DNA from: Centrapalus pauciflorus
Lineage: Eukaryota > Streptophyta > Magnoliopsida > Asterales > Asteraceae
Reading direction: 5' to 3'
DNA length: 64,000 nucleotides
Assembly: GCA_020465985.1 (NCBI GenBank)
Contig: JAANYP010001190.1
Span: 1 to 64,000 of the forward strand
The notes under the pieces were generated by a model, which was given only the letters and a program-made list of their open reading frames with translations, was not told where the DNA came from and searched no databases. Positions within the stretch are counted from its first letter, which is position 1. The number at the start of each line of letters is the position of its first letter. A program made the translations under genes and the position numbers. This document shows positions 22,731 to 35,887 of the stretch, piece after piece.

Positions 22731-23812
22731 TGAATTTTCTTGAGGCATACAGTTCTATAAAATTAAACACCGATTCATAGTTAAACTTAATTTTTCATTA
22801 ATAAAGGGCCTGATACATAATTTCTTACATAGGGGTCGGGTTGTTACCCGAAAAATTTCAAGTCCTATTCTAACTTAAACACATACATTCATAGTTCTTA
22901 CAATTTAAACGATATAAAAGCACTAAGTGTGGGAGTGATCGGGGGTCTCTCCCTACTCCAGGGCCTTGAGGTGTTGTGTCAGCGCCTCGTTGCTTGCCTC
23001 GCAGTCGGCCAGTCTCTGATGGTGTTCCTCCAGTCCGTCTTGTTGGATGTTTAGAGTGTGCTGGTTGGCCCAGTAGATATTTGTGTTCTGCATATCTTCA
23101 CGCTCGATCCTGGAATGGACCTCCCCGATATCCTGGTTGAGTAGCCGGATTTAGAGATCGTGTCGAGTGGCTCTTGCCACCTGTACGGGTACTGTCTGGT
23201 CTGCGGGCTCTTGGGTGAGTGGTGGGGTCGGTGTGGTGGATTGTCCTCCGACGTCGAACTGGGAGGGGATTCCCTCCTCTTGCCTCCATTCTTGGAGGCT
23301 CTCAGGCATCCAGCCCCATCTACGAGCGTCTACCTGTCGCTGCTGCGGTGGGGCTTGGCTGAGGGACAGAACCCGGGATACACTCCCGTTGTGGCACTAT
23401 TACCCTTTTCCTTGGCGTGAACAACATGAGTGGGCCATTGAGGTGTGGACGATATGGTTTATGGGATGGGACTTAGGGGTGGTATGGTGTGTACGACTCC
23501 GGATGGTTCCCCATCCGCTGGAGGATTCATCTTCCTCCATGGGTTCTTCCTCGTATTCGTCCACTGGTTCTTCTACTTCGGAGGGATCTTCTTCCTCCGA
23601 TGGGTGTTCCTCTTCAATTGGGTCCTCTTCGGTGAATACCTCTGTGTTCAATCGGCTTTTGGGGGTGTACTCCTCTTCTGAGTAGGACAGGATAATGATT
23701 GTGTAAAGGCCCATTGATAATGTTTAGTTTTTTTAAAAATATTTTTCTAAAATCAGTAAAACTTAAGTGTAGCTTCTAGGGTAGTAATGCAACCTAGTTA
23801 ACTATAACTATC
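22731..23812 (-). pseudogene. Gag N-terminus and leader of X2
   Basis: It contains a 104-codon minus-strand frame (23714-23400) with a strongly acidic repeat-like stretch (EEDPIEEEHPSEEEDPSEVEE), then a Pro/Arg-rich frame (23289-23098). X1 carries the same region. An acidic, poorly conserved gag N-terminus is the likely explanation. Confidence 0.55.
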
Positions 23813-23824
23813 GCTCTGATACCA
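23813..23824 (-). promoter_or_regulatory. Primer binding site of X2
   Basis: Minus-strand TGGTATCAGAGC, an exact initiator tRNA-Met match, three bases from the LTR end. Confidence 0.9.
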
Positions 23825-23827
23825 ATC

Positions 23828-25894
23828 TGTCACACCCCGTTACCTCGGTTGGCAATGATGCGTGATGTCGCGAAAGCATAGTCATAATCAGTGAACGACC
23901 ACTACATGGACGTTTTAAAAACTACATCGATTTAACTTCCAATATAAATATTGTTTAACATAGTCAACATAGAGATGTAAAATAGTTCGCAAGATACATA
24001 GATTTCAATACATAATAAAAGAAATATTAATAATGTCAAAAAAATCTATGACGTTTAGAAAATATCCGACTCCAAAAGTACGGAAGCCTTGGAATACTTC
24101 AACAAAATATGAGTTGAAAATACACGCTATAATACGTCAACAAATTTTTTGGTGAGTTCATAGGTTTACACGAAAATATGACTTGTATAGACGTCAACAG
24201 TTGAGTTTGAATTTATAAAAGCATAAATATCATGTTATGTATCACATAAAACCATCATGCAACCGAAACTTAATTATGAGTTTGCCATGTGTAGTATTCT
24301 CCGCTGTAATACCGTAATTGTTAAATATATAAGCACCCCTTAGCAGTTGGAGCAACGAACCTAGGTGGGGGATATTAATCCCGATGGATCTGTCCATAAT
24401 ATATTCGTGCTTACATAAAAATGTAACTAACGGTTCATGATTTGAGGGCTGATAGGACCACATGTATAATACATAAAAGAAATCATGCAGTTTCTGTGTC
24501 CATATGAAAATGAACCATGTAATTCTACCCCAAAACGTAACATTAAAAATAGGGGCTATGAAAACTCACCGTAAGTGTGTTGGCAAATATGAACGTAAAA
24601 TGAAGATTTGCGTTGTTGATGGGTGATGAAACCAGAAGTATTTAACTGAGTCCTAAATGATATGTGGGTCTTAATAACTCTCATAAATGATAATATGCAT
24701 GTATCTTTGTTTTTATGTTTTTAGATCATCCAACTTAACAAGTTCATAAATAAAACCCACTTAAAAACTTCAAGTTTATATATAAAATTTTCCAGCTTTT
24801 TACGAGGTTTTTCGGCCTACTTTGTGGCTGTTTTTGCCCAATCTCCAAAATGATTTGGACTTGAAACAACTTGTGATTCCTGTTGTTTATTCAAAAACCA
24901 CATGTATAAAAGGCTATGAAACACATTTACATAACTTTTTCATAATATTCATACTTACATAATGTGTTTATATATTTATAAACGCATTTGAAGAAAACAA
25001 ACTTAAAACAAAACTAGTGATTTATAAACTTCAGTTTTTATGGAACTTGTTGTTGTCGGTGATTATATATATTATGCAAGACTTATATAAACGTAAATAT
25101 AAGAAGTAATGAGTTAGTAATTACTTACTTTGAGGTATTAGTAGAATGAAATCAAGTAGAAGTTGAAATCTAGAAAAGTTGCACCAAGAACACTTGAAAT
25201 GAACTTGAAAAACAAAAGTTGCAAACTTTTGTTTTTAAGATGGTTTTTTGGCCAATTTTTTTGAGAGAGGAAGAGAATGATTTTTGCTAGATGCAAGTGT
25301 GGAAATGAATGGAAATGAGCTCTCTATTTATAGAGAATAGTTGGTCATTCACATGGAGGTGGAGTATAAATCTAGATGAAGTGAAAAAGTATGATGAAAG
25401 GAGATATGATTTTGATGGTCAATGGAGTTGTGTATTATAAAAAATAAAAGTCAAAATGTATAAGTGTACCTCCTAGAGGCCGGACACTTAAGGGTGTATT
25501 TTGATGTATTTTTTTTGTATAAAATTATTACAAAAAGTATTCTTGTATTTCCCTTTTATGTGAATTCCTAAATACTTGTGAATTCTTTAGTTTAATGAAT
25601 TGTTTTAGTCTTGCATTATTAATGTTAAGTAATTTGTTAATGCATGATTAGTGTCACTAATCTTAATTTAATCATGTACTTAGCTGAATTAATCAGTCAT
25701 ATTGTAAATTGATTGGATTAATTAATTTCCCGATTCATCGCACCGATTAAAATTGTTTCTAATTGAGATGAATTTCCTTATGAAATTTGTTAATCACCTT
25801 GATTAATTGTTAATGACAACTGATTAGATTATAATTTGTTAATAACTACTGATTAAGTCATAGTTTCTAACCTGGTTTTGTGCCGGATGTTACA
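23828..25894 (-). repeat. 5' LTR of X2, 2067 bp
   Basis: Its plus-strand left end is TGTCACACCCCGTTACC and its right end CCGGATGTTACA, so on the minus strand it starts TGTAACATCC like B. It keeps the TATA box (25325-25332) and donor-like site (near 25128). A deletion near 24105 removes the acceptor-like CAG present in B. Copia gag of C2 resumes at 25895. Confidence 0.88.
25325..25332 (-). promoter_or_regulatory. TATA box in the LTR of X2
   Basis: TATTTATA on the plus strand is TATAAATA on the minus strand, in the same setting as in B. Confidence 0.7.
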
Positions 25895-28080
25895 ATCAAT
25901 GATCTCATAGCTGTTGGGATCACTAAAGACATTTTAACCTTGGTGACCAAATTCTTGGACATACTGCTTGAGGAATGGAACTACTTCTCTACTATCCACA
26001 GAAACTCAGGCAGAATCAGAGGCATGGATCTTATAAATCTTTATGGATCCTTTTTAAATGATGAACTATCAAGGCAACAGAAGAGAAATGCCTTAGAGAT
26101 GTCCAAAAGAGGTGCAGCCTTAGTGGCCAACGTGAGACAACCTGTTAGTCAGGTGTGTGATGTGTTCACACAAGCTAGCCAACAGGCTGATGCTAAAATC
26201 GAGGAAGTTTGAAGAAGAGGACTGTAATAATCATCCTGAGTTTAATGATGAGCAAACGATTGTCATGCTTGTCAGAAAATTCAATAAGAAAAGATTTGGT
26301 GGTAAGATGCTACAAAAGAAATCAGGTGTTATCAAAAAGAAGGTATTTGACAAAACTAAGGCTGAGTGCTTTCGCAAAACGGGTCATACAGCGGCTGACT
26401 GTGTGTCTAAAGATGTTGGCTCTTCCTCCAAACCATACAAGACAAAAAAAGATGATGGCTACAGGTTAAGTGCCTAATGTCCATGGCAAAGATGAAAAAG
26501 TTAGAAGACTCTGTGACTTCTAACAAGCAGAAGGGACTTATGGCCGAAACCTGCGACTGGGAGGTGTCTGATTCATCATCTGATGAAGAGGACAACAACT
26601 GTCTGATAGCCAATACTGATGTCCCCTTAACAAGCAACTCCAAATAGGATCTGGCTGAATCTGAAGCTCTCAGCACTTTGGAGAACTGGAATCCCACCAT
26701 GATGTATAACGTACAAAACTTTTAGGATTACAGCTCTGAAGAAAAAGTTAGAATGCTTGATTATGTGGTTTCATTTAAAAGTTACTGTTGAGAAGCATGA
26801 TGCTTTGAAGCCTGAAATCTCTAAGCTAAAATATGATCTTGATATAAAAACTGATGATCTGAACAGTTTTCATGAGTTGAAAACTGAACATGATGAACTA
26901 AAACACATCAACATTATTTTATTAGAAAAAAAGAGAGAAACAGACTCAAAGCATGCTAAGCTTTAGATGATTGTTGAATCTTGGTGCCATTCAGCCAAGA
27001 GAGTCAGTCAATGTATCAATCAGCAGATTCATTCTCAAGTCCAAGCCTATCTTGGAGGAGATCTTGATACAGCAGCTTCTATTTTTGAGATTAACAATCT
27101 AGAAAAAGACTTATCCACTCTTGGTGAGCTTCCAAGTTCTTTAATCCAAAAAGAAAATGGAAAGCTGGTCTCAACAAACAGGTTTGTCAGGCCTCAAAAC
27201 ACTGACAGTTTGTGTGAAAAGGCTATAAAGACTGATGATGGAATGTGTTCTCCATAAAATCAGCCTGCTAAGTGCATAGCCAATTCACATAAACAAAAGA
27301 ATGGAAAACAAGCTAAAACTGCAGCATTGGGAACTAAACCTGTCAACCGGACAGGTTTTGTATCTAAGCTGATGGCAAGAAACCTGTTAATCCATTCAAT
27401 GCTGAACATTTAAAAAAAAATTTCAAAAGGTAAGCAGCCTGCTTTCAACAAAGGGTGAGTCTCATGTTGGAAGCAAATCTGCTGTGATTTCAAAAAAGTT
27501 AAATCATAGTGGAAAGTTGGTCATAGAAAAAGGAAATTCTTTTGTTAAAACAGAATTGATGATCATGTTGATAGGCAACAATTATCACATCTCAGTAAAG
27601 GCAAAGGCAAAGTCATTGCTCAACTTGAGAAAGCTGGGAATAAGTTTCTCAAACCTGTGGAAGGATAAAAAACAATAAAACTACCTGTGTTTGATCTCTG
27701 TCCTCCCAAAAAGAAGAAAGAGGATACAGGTAAGGTTGTCGCTGTTGTACCTTCCACTCAAGCTATTGGTTCCTCTAAAACAAGTGACATTTTGTTAAAA
27801 CATGTTGAGAAATCCAATAGAGAAAAACTAGAATGTGTTTCTTGGAGTACTTCTTCTACAAAAGTCTAAAAAGAGAAAATGTTACAAATGTGGAAAGAAG
27901 ACTCATATGGCCAAAGATTGTCCTGAAACAGAGGACATGAGGCCTGCTGACTCTGCTAGCTCCAACATTGCAAAAACCAGCAGTGTTGGAAGTAACATTG
28001 TCGTTGAGGAGAGTATCTTAGTTGATACAATCCAAAATTGGAATATGAATGAAGATCTTAGGTTAGCTAACCATCCCACG
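25895..28080 (+). pseudogene. Gag (central and C-terminal parts) of C2
   Basis: It resumes as INDLIAVG, then FLDILLEEWNYFSTIHRNS and LYGSFLNDELSRQQ, typical of copia gag. A damaged zinc knuckle (CFRKTGHTAADC, second Cys lost) is near 26370, and a complete one (CYKCGKKTHMAKDC) near 27873. Between them lie an acidic Ser-rich stretch (SDSSSDEED) and a helical, coiled-coil-like segment (26790-26970, KLKYDLDIKTDDLNSFHELK). At least six stops or shifts break it. The long gag with two knuckles and a coiled coil matches gag of element E and SIRE-type elements. Confidence 0.82.
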
Positions 28081-28082
28081 TT

Positions 28083-29786
28083 TGGTACTTGGTCAGCTAC
28101 TGCTCTGGTCACATGACAGGTTGCAAAGATTTTCTGAGTGATCTCAATCCTGAAAAAAGGGCCAAAGGTCACCTTTGGTGACAATTTCCAGGGTTCCACA
28201 GAAGGATATGGAACTTTTCAAGTGTGTGCTGCAATATTCGAAAGGGTAGGCTATGTGTTTGGGCTAAAACATAACATTGCTAGCATTAGTCAACTCTGTG
28301 ATGCTGGCTACAAGGTTTACTTTGATGAGCCCCTGGGGTACATATTGAATTCCCAAGGCAAAGTTGTGTTGTGTGCACAAAGAAAGAAGGGTGTATACAT
28401 TGTGGACATGAAATCTACTGATCCAACAACTGAAATCGGTTTCATCTCAAGAAGCAATGCATACCTCAACTGATTATGGCACAAAAGGCTATCACACCTA
28501 AATTTCAAGAATATCAACAAACTCTGTAAGAAATAGTTAGTAGCAGGTTTGCCTTCTATAACTTATGTTAAGGATAAGCTCTGCACAGCTTGTGTGAAGG
28601 GTAAGCAAAGAAAAACATCTTTTAAGTCTAAACGTAATTTGTCTATTGATACACCTCTCTTCTTAATCCATATGGACTTGTTTGGACCTGTCAGTGTCTC
28701 AAGTGTAGGAGGTAGAAGATACATTCTAGTAATGGTTGATGAGTTATCCATATTTACATGGGTGATCTTCCTAAAGACCAAAGGAGAGGCTGCCAGAGAG
28801 ATTATTGATTTATAAAAAATATGGAACATCTGAACACTGTCGAAGTCAAGTAGCTTAGAAGTGATCATGGTACAGAATTCAAAAACAGTACTCATAAGGA
28901 CATCTGTTAAGAAAGAGGAATCTCTGAAATCTTTTCAGCGGTAAGAACTCCACAACAAAATAGAGTTGCTGAAAGGAGGAATAGAGTCCTCATTGAAGCT
29001 GCTAGAACCATGCTGTGTGCATCAGGTTTGCCTTTATCATTTTGGGTTGAAGCTGTCAATACTGCATGTTTTACCCAAAACAGATCAGTGGTGAAAAGGT
29101 TCTACAAGAATCCCTAAGAATAAATCAAAGGGAGAAAGCCAAATATAAGCAATTTCTATTTGTTTGAATGTCCTTATTTCATCTTGAGTCAAAGGAACAA
29201 GCTGGATAAATTTTAACCCAAAGACGATAAAGTTGTGTTTGTTAGATACTCAGAAGTTTCTACAGCCTACAGAGTATACAACTTAAAAAGAAAGGTGATA
29301 GATGAATCTATCAATGTCACCTTTGAAGAGTCAAAGAATACTTCTCCCAAAGGTGCTCCTGAATCAGTTTCAGGAGATTTCAGTTTTGATGATCTTATGC
29401 ATTCTAATGTTGAGGAAAAGGACTCAAAAGCTTCCAAATCACCCACCGTGGAACCTGTTAACCACAATGGACATGATGATGATGATGACATTGGTACACC
29501 CTGTGTGAATAAATGCACTGATATAGTTAATACACCATATCCAGAACCAATCAATGTTGATTTCCCTGAATCCTCTGCTGATGTGTTCAACAGTAATGAG
29601 TCATTCTCAATGGATGAACAGGCTCATGATATCAGTGTGTCTGATAATCCTAAGAGCTGTTCTGCAAGGCCTGGTGAAAATGAAACTGATACAGGAGAAT
29701 CTTCATTGGTGACCTTAACAAAGGTGTGCAAACAAGGTGGGACAGCCTGGGAAACTTTTGTATGTTATCTAGTTTTGTGTCCCTAA
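28083..29786 (+). pseudogene. Protease and integrase of C2
   Basis: The protease active-site region at 28083-28121 reads WYLVSYCSGHMTG where intact relatives have LDSGCSRHMTG, so the catalytic Asp is Val and the Gly is Tyr. The pre-integrase domain follows (LWHKRLSHLNFKNINKL, stop, LCTACVKGKQ), then integrase with HMDLFGP, RSDHGTEFKN and TPQQNRVAERRNR (Gly of QNG is Arg). The integrase C-terminal frame at 29235-29786 continues into an acidic linker. Several stops and frameshifts. Confidence 0.83.
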
Positions 29787-31236
29787 TGGTGCCAAAGAAA
29801 GTAGATGATGCACTTAAAGATGCCAATTGGATCACTGCCATGCAAGAAGAACTCAATCAATTTGAGAGAAACAAAATATGGAAGCCGGTCCCTGTACCTA
29901 AAGGTAAAACAATAATTGGCGCCAAATGGGTTTTCAAAAATAAGATGGATGAGCAAGGTCATGTCATATGAAAAAAGGCAAGGCTTGTTGCTCAATGGTA
30001 TAGGGAAGAAGAAGGAATAGATTATGATGAAACATTTGCCCCAACGACCAGGTTAGAGGCAATTCATTTGTTTCTAGCTTGTGCTGCTTATAAGAGAATG
30101 ATGGTATTTCAAATGGATGTCAAGTGTGCATTTTTGAATGGTAAGCTGCAATAAGAGTTATACGTCAAGCAACCTTCGGGTTTTGGAAATGAACAACATC
30201 CAGGCATTTTCTATAAATTGGATATTCCAGAGGTAAAGTGGATACTACATTGTTCATAAAGAAAGTGTAAACTGATATTATGCTTGTTCAAATTTATATG
30301 GATGACATAATTTTCGGTTCTACTAATGAGCAGTTGTGCAAGAATTTCTCAATACTTATGAAATCTAAGTATGAAATGAGTATGATGGGTGAACTTACTT
30401 TCTTTCTAGGATTACATGTTAAACAAAGCTCAAATGGAATTTTCATCAATCAAAGAAAGTATACATTAGATCTTCTTAAAAAGTTCAAATTTGATCAATG
30501 TTCTCCCATCAAAACCCCAATGGCAACCAATGTAAAGTTGGATGCTGATGCCTATCACAATGCTGCTTCAGTAACAGCTTACTGACGCATGATTGGGAGC
30601 TTGCTATACTTAAATGTTAGTAGACCAGATATTATGTTTGCTACCAGTTTATGTGCTAGATTTCAAACTGATCCAAAGGAATCACATCTAGAAGCTGTGA
30701 AAAGGATCTTTAGATACCTAAAGGGCTCACCAGGCTTGGGTCTCTGGTATCCCAAAGACTCTAGACTTGAATTAATAGGCTATTCAGATTCTGATTTGGT
30801 AGGTTGCAGGCTAGACAGAAAAAGCACACCAGGTGGTTGTCAACTCCTTGGTGGAAAGTTGATCAGTTGGTGCAGCAAGAAGTAGAATTTTGTTTCTACC
30901 TCTACGGCAGAAGCTGAGTACATTGTTGTTGGAAGCTTCTGTGGGCAGATTTTGTGGATGCAGCATCAGCTTGAGGAGTATGGCCTTGTATATAAGAAAA
31001 CTCCTATTCTGTGTGACAATACAAGTGCCATAGTCATCCTCAACAATCCAGTCTTCCACTCTTGAACTAAGCATATTGTGCTCAGACATCATTTCATAAG
31101 GGATCACATCTAGAAAAATGTGGAGGTAACCTTTGTTCCCACAGAAGAACAGTTTGCAGACATTTTCAACAAACCTATTGATGAAAATAGGTTTAATCAC
31201 CTTGTAAGCAAGCTGGGTATGTTAAATAAGACATAG
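29787..31236 (+). pseudogene. RT and RNase H of C2
   Basis: RT reads ALKDANWITAMQEELNQFERNKIW, WVFKNKM, then stops. Catalytic box YMDD lies at 30295-30306, in a frame beginning at 30280. About 100 codons of the finger/palm, including the LYGLKQAPRAWY-type segment, are deleted near 30230. RNase H follows ([27 protein letters not shown]). Stops occur at 30583, 30883 and after NNPVFHS. It ends LGMLNKT at the TAG 31234-31236. Confidence 0.83.
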
Positions 31237-31927
31237 TAACTGTCAGTGATGTTCAAAGGTCACTTGTTCAAATCGTCTAAAATTTCACAGAACAGGTTTT
31301 ATCTACTCATTACTTAGCCTGTTTCCCAAAATTTGAACAGCCTGAACAAGTAACAGGTTTGCCAAAATCAATTATTAATCTCAAATCTGTTCTATTGAAC
31401 AAACTCACAACCTGCTCACTCTATATTCTGTCATTCAAGGCATAACCTTATAACCTGTTCAGCTATTGAACATGTTTCAAATTGAAACCTGTTCTCATAT
31501 AGTTGCACAGGTTTCATAGAACAACTTATAAAGTGATCAGTGTTTGATTAAAATTTTTCATCATAGGTTTGACCAACAGCTTAAAACATTAGTTTTTATT
31601 TAACATTACTTCACACTTAAGTTACTTAAATTAAGTATTTATTTATCTTAATTACCAGCGGATAATGAATGTTACGCGTGTTAGTGGTTAAAAAGATCAA
31701 GTTGGTTTGACAAACGTGTTGACGTGGCAAACCATTCCGTTTTCCGTTAGTAACATTTCAAATCAACCGCCCAAACATTTTTCTCTCCTACTCACTCACA
31801 TTCAAATCCTATAAATACCGAAAACATCGTTTAATATTCTTCTTCTTCTCTATTGCTTCCCCAACCATCTGTAAAACCCTAAAAAAGATTTAGTGCCCAA
31901 ACTCGTGCATCTATTCTACCCTTCTAA
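31237..31927 (+). other. Pol-ORF3 spacer of C2
   Basis: Non-coding; matches the C1 spacer. The first half is rich in ACAGGTTT and CCTGTTC words, the second half is promoter-like. No ORF of note. Confidence 0.7.
31720..31817 (+). promoter_or_regulatory. Candidate promoter of ORF3 in C2
   Basis: TGACGTGGCA at 31720-31729 is a textbook ACGT-core bZIP-type site. TATAAATA is at 31810-31817. The ORF3 ATG is at 31928, 111 nt after the TATA box, leaving a leader of about 80 nt. The same elements are at matching positions in C1. Confidence 0.55.
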
Positions 31928-34900
31928 ATGGCTTCCCAAAATAATCCCCTTGTCCCTGTGTTTCTTGGTGATGATGTTGAGAAGCACCCCTTGGTCAACA
32001 CCATGCTCACAATCAAACCCACCAACTACATTGCCAACCTAACCATTCCCAAAAACTATGCTGGGAAAGGTTTTGAACCTTTGGTGGAGTTTCTACAAGC
32101 ACATCCCCAGCATATGCAATGACAGCCTCGCCTTGTGTCATGTACAAGGAGATGATTTATGAGTTCCGGTATACTTGCTTGTATGATCCATCTACCAAAA
32201 CCATCAGGGGGACCATTATCAACACCACCAAAACAGTTGAGATCACTACTGATCATCTCACGGAAGTACTTCATCTTTCAGTCGCTGATAAGTGTGACAA
32301 ACCTCAGCCTGAGGACGAACAAATGGGCAATATGCTATGCTTCTGTGGTGTAGCAGAACCTAAGGTGGGTGCAACGTTGTTCAGAAGGGATCTCTCCCCA
32401 ACTTACAGTTTCCTCTTCGCCTCAGTGATGATGAGCCTCAACAGTAAAGTTGGCTCTTTTGACCAACTCAGCAGAGATGAGATTCCAATAGTCCTACAGC
32501 TTGTGGATAGGACTACTCTGAACAAGGCAAAGTGGATTTTCCTAAATCTGAGTAACTTGGTGCAAAAAGAACATCTTCCAGCTGCTGTCAGATATCCAAG
32601 GTTTTTAAGCCTCATTTTCAAGCATGTTTGTGGTGAGCATCTTTACACCTCACAGCCTAACTTGTCAACTACAGTATTTCCTGTCATAGGAAACAGGGTA
32701 TTTTACACCTTAGTTCTTGAAAATGAACCTCCTCTAGCAACACCAATGAGAAGGTTACTTGGTTTAGTAGAAGGTCCTTCTACTAAGAAGGTGGATCAAG
32801 TCACTACTCTCTAGGGAAAATCCAAATCAAGGTCTAAAAAGGCAAAACATGCGTTGAAGACTACTGAAGCTCGGCATGTCCCTAAGAAGGCCAAAATACC
32901 TAAGTCTGCACCCTCAGCCTCCGTGCCTGAGGGGGAGCAGGCTGGTCACCTTGGTTCATCCGTTGAACCTGAAGCCTCTGTGGCACCTGAGACAATGGAA
33001 CAGGAACAACCTCCTGTTTCTAGCCCAGTCTCACCACCAGTCTAAACAGAAACCCCATATCAGCTCCCCACAACATCCATCTTCTACATCCTCCCTCACA
33101 ACCTATAACAGGTTATGAAAGAAATCCTTACCCAAAAAGAAACCCTCCACTCAAACTAGCCCCTCTGACCCCTCCCAATAGGAGTCAGATGAAAAAGAAG
33201 CAACCCCTATTGCCTTTGTTTCTCCTATTTTGGGAGTAAGTGCAGCCAATTTGGAGCAAGCTTCACTCAAAACTAAGTCAACCCCAAGTCAGGCTAGGCC
33301 CTCTGCTTCCTCACAATAGAAACTAGTTGTACAAATAGAGACTACCACATCCACTACCACAGCCTCCCAACACGTTGATGATATTGAAAGACAGGAGTTT
33401 CACTCCACTTTATACTGAGTCCACACAGTCTCCACCTAATATTTCTTCTACACCTTCTGAGTCTGCAAAAGGCACCAAAGTTGTTGGTCCAGAACAATCA
33501 ACAGTTCATCGTTCCTCTTATGTTCTTCATGACAAAGCTATTCAACACCCAACAGCTGTTGAAGGACCAACAACCCAAGCTGATGAACCTCACGGAACGG
33601 AACATCCCTCTGGTGAAACTGCTCCCCAAATGAAAATTCCTTCATCAGCCTTCACCACTGATGATGTTGCAAAGGACATCCCCTCTCCTCATGAAGAGGT
33701 GCCTACAAACCAAGGCACTTCTGAGGAACCACCCAAGGTCTTGATGAAGGCATTACCATGCCAGTAACATCTAATAGGCCACTATCCCCAATACCTTCAC
33801 CTCATGATGCTGCCACAGCCACTGCTGAAGGTTCTATTGATTTTTCCAAGCTGGGTCACTTAACTTATGCCCATGCTATGAAACTTCTCTGTAAAGTACA
33901 CTTACATTCTTCCAGTAACCCCCAAACTCCTCAATCCTCACCATCACACTCATCCCCATCAACCCAATCCAACCAGTCAACATGTTCTCCTCCTTCCCCC
34001 CAAGGAACTTTGTTTGAAGGACCAACTTTCTCTGCTGTCCAACAAAGTTGGTTCTTTGGGATCTTCTATGACTTCCCTACATTCTAATATAGCATACTCC
34101 GTGTCTGCTCAGCTTCAGGGTTTCCTTGATTCGTTCAAGACTTCCTTTCCAACCCCTGCTCCCCAACCTGATCACTCTTCTCAGCTGCTTGCACTCACTG
34201 CAAGGTTGTAACAACTCTCCTCCTCCCTGTTTTCAATTCTTGCACACTAACAGGACTCTGTGTCCAGCCTGGCAACTATTTACCAACAACTGTCAGGTGT
34301 TGCGGAAACTTGCTCTACCATCCTGCCATCCACCTTGGCCTCTTTAAATACCTTAGTGGTATCCCTATCAAACTCTATGGCAACAAACTTTGATGATATG
34401 CATGAATCCATTGAACTAACTATTGCAAAACTTCAAAGTTTGGTGTTCACAGACACTAACAGGGCTGCTATTTCCCAACTTTAATCTCTTGCCACTTCTC
34501 ATTCTTCTTCTCTTCAAACTTGTGTTACCGAGCAGGTAGAAGTTAACGATAACCTAGCTTTCTTGGTGCATAGCCTGCTTTGTTCACGACCAATCACCAA
34601 ACCTACTGTTGTCTAGACTGTTGGATTCGTTCCTTCAGGCAGAATTGGTGTTGAATGCTCTGTGTGATCTCCTTTAAAGGGGGTGAAGTCTAAATCTACC
34701 TCAAAGACAAATTCTAAGGGGGAGAAATCTTCATTTCCCTCTAAGGAGAAATCAGATGCAGTAACCCAAGCAGCAGGACAATTACAAACTGGTGATGTGG
34801 TAGGTACTTCAACTGTCTCTGCAACCGCTGCTCCGTCTACTCAGGTTGGATCTCCAAGCCCTGCACCAACTAAGGGGTAGGAATCCGTTCCTGAGGATAA

Positions 34901-35887
34901 GCCAAGCAGAACGAGACAGCTACATCTGGAACAAACTAAATATGGAGAAGAGGAGGAAACTGAAGCTGTTCTGACTAGAACAGCAAAAGGGAAAGGGAAA
35001 GCCTCTGTGGACACTGACACTGTCAAGGTTGCTCAACTAAAGTTTGACAAATCTCATGCAAAAGATATGGGCATTCCAGTAGAGACTTACTATAAGTGGA
35101 AACAAGAGCAGTTAAGATTCTTGAAAGAGAGAAAAAGGAAGAAGCTTCTGCTAAAGCCCTTGCAGCCAAGTAGACAAGAAAAATAAAAATGCCCTCCTTG
35201 GATGTTCAAAGGAAACTGATAAAAGCTGCAAAAGAGTCAGTGACTGAGAAGGAATAGAGTGCACAAGACTTAGTAACCAAATCAAAGCCTGCATCCTCTT
35301 CAGCAAAAGCCCAATTCCATTTTGACAATAGGGCAAGGAAGAAGTTCTTCTAATGTTAATGATGTCCCAATATCAAGAAAAGGCGAACAGTGGAAACTTC
35401 AAATCACCAGGCTAGGTGCTGAGGGTCTAGAGTTGGAAGCTTATGAATCTGCTGAGATTGTCTTCATGGGGTATAAGAAATGGGTTGAATTGGCTGTTGG
35501 CCTGAGAAAATCAAAATATGAAACTGCTCAAACTATCAAGGCATACGTCAAAAATCTGATCAGAAAGTCAAGGACCTGGGCATGATCTCTGAAGAAAAAA
35601 TCAAGGGTACCTCACTGGTGGAACCCAAGATTAAGCCTAGGAGACAACGAAAGGATACAGAGCTTGAAGAGCTCATTATCATGATTGAACATGGCATGCA
35701 CACTATTGAAGTTAAAGGGATAGATTGTAGTCTGCCAAAAGGAGTGGAGCCTGAAGAAGGAAAATTCATTGAAGAACCTGAGTTAGGGGTGTTCTTTGTG
35801 AACCTCTTATCAAATAAAACGTGTTTCCAGAGGGCCTCAGATCATCATAAGGATGGTCTCAAGAAGGTCATAGCCTTCAGACTCTAA
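31928..35887 (+). pseudogene. ORF3 (post-pol, env-position ORF) of C2
   Basis: The ATG at 31928 opens MASQNNPLVPVFLGDDVEK. A frameshift near 32118 moves to the frame 32119-32814, which holds the conserved N-terminal domain: FEPLVEFLQAHP, TIRGTIINTTKTVEIT, EVLHL, NKAKWIFLNLSNLV, then RYPRFLSLIFKHVCGE. Next come a Lys/Pro/Ser-rich linker, a long Ser/Thr/Pro-rich middle (33050-34500) with helical repeats (LSNSMATNFDDM), and a charged C-terminal part with SRKGEQWKLQITRLGAEG near 35370 and a final frame to 35887. Stops are many, several consistent with CAA or CAG to TAA or TAG. No transmembrane segment or signal peptide is evident. Function unknown; SIRE elements carry an env-like ORF in this place. 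Confidence 0.78.

Noticed and set aside
23160..23685. Plus-strand frames of 86 and 172 codons in the X2 leader region
   Set aside because: The minus strand here is the gag N-terminus of X2, and the plus frames are shadows of its acidic, low-complexity coding.
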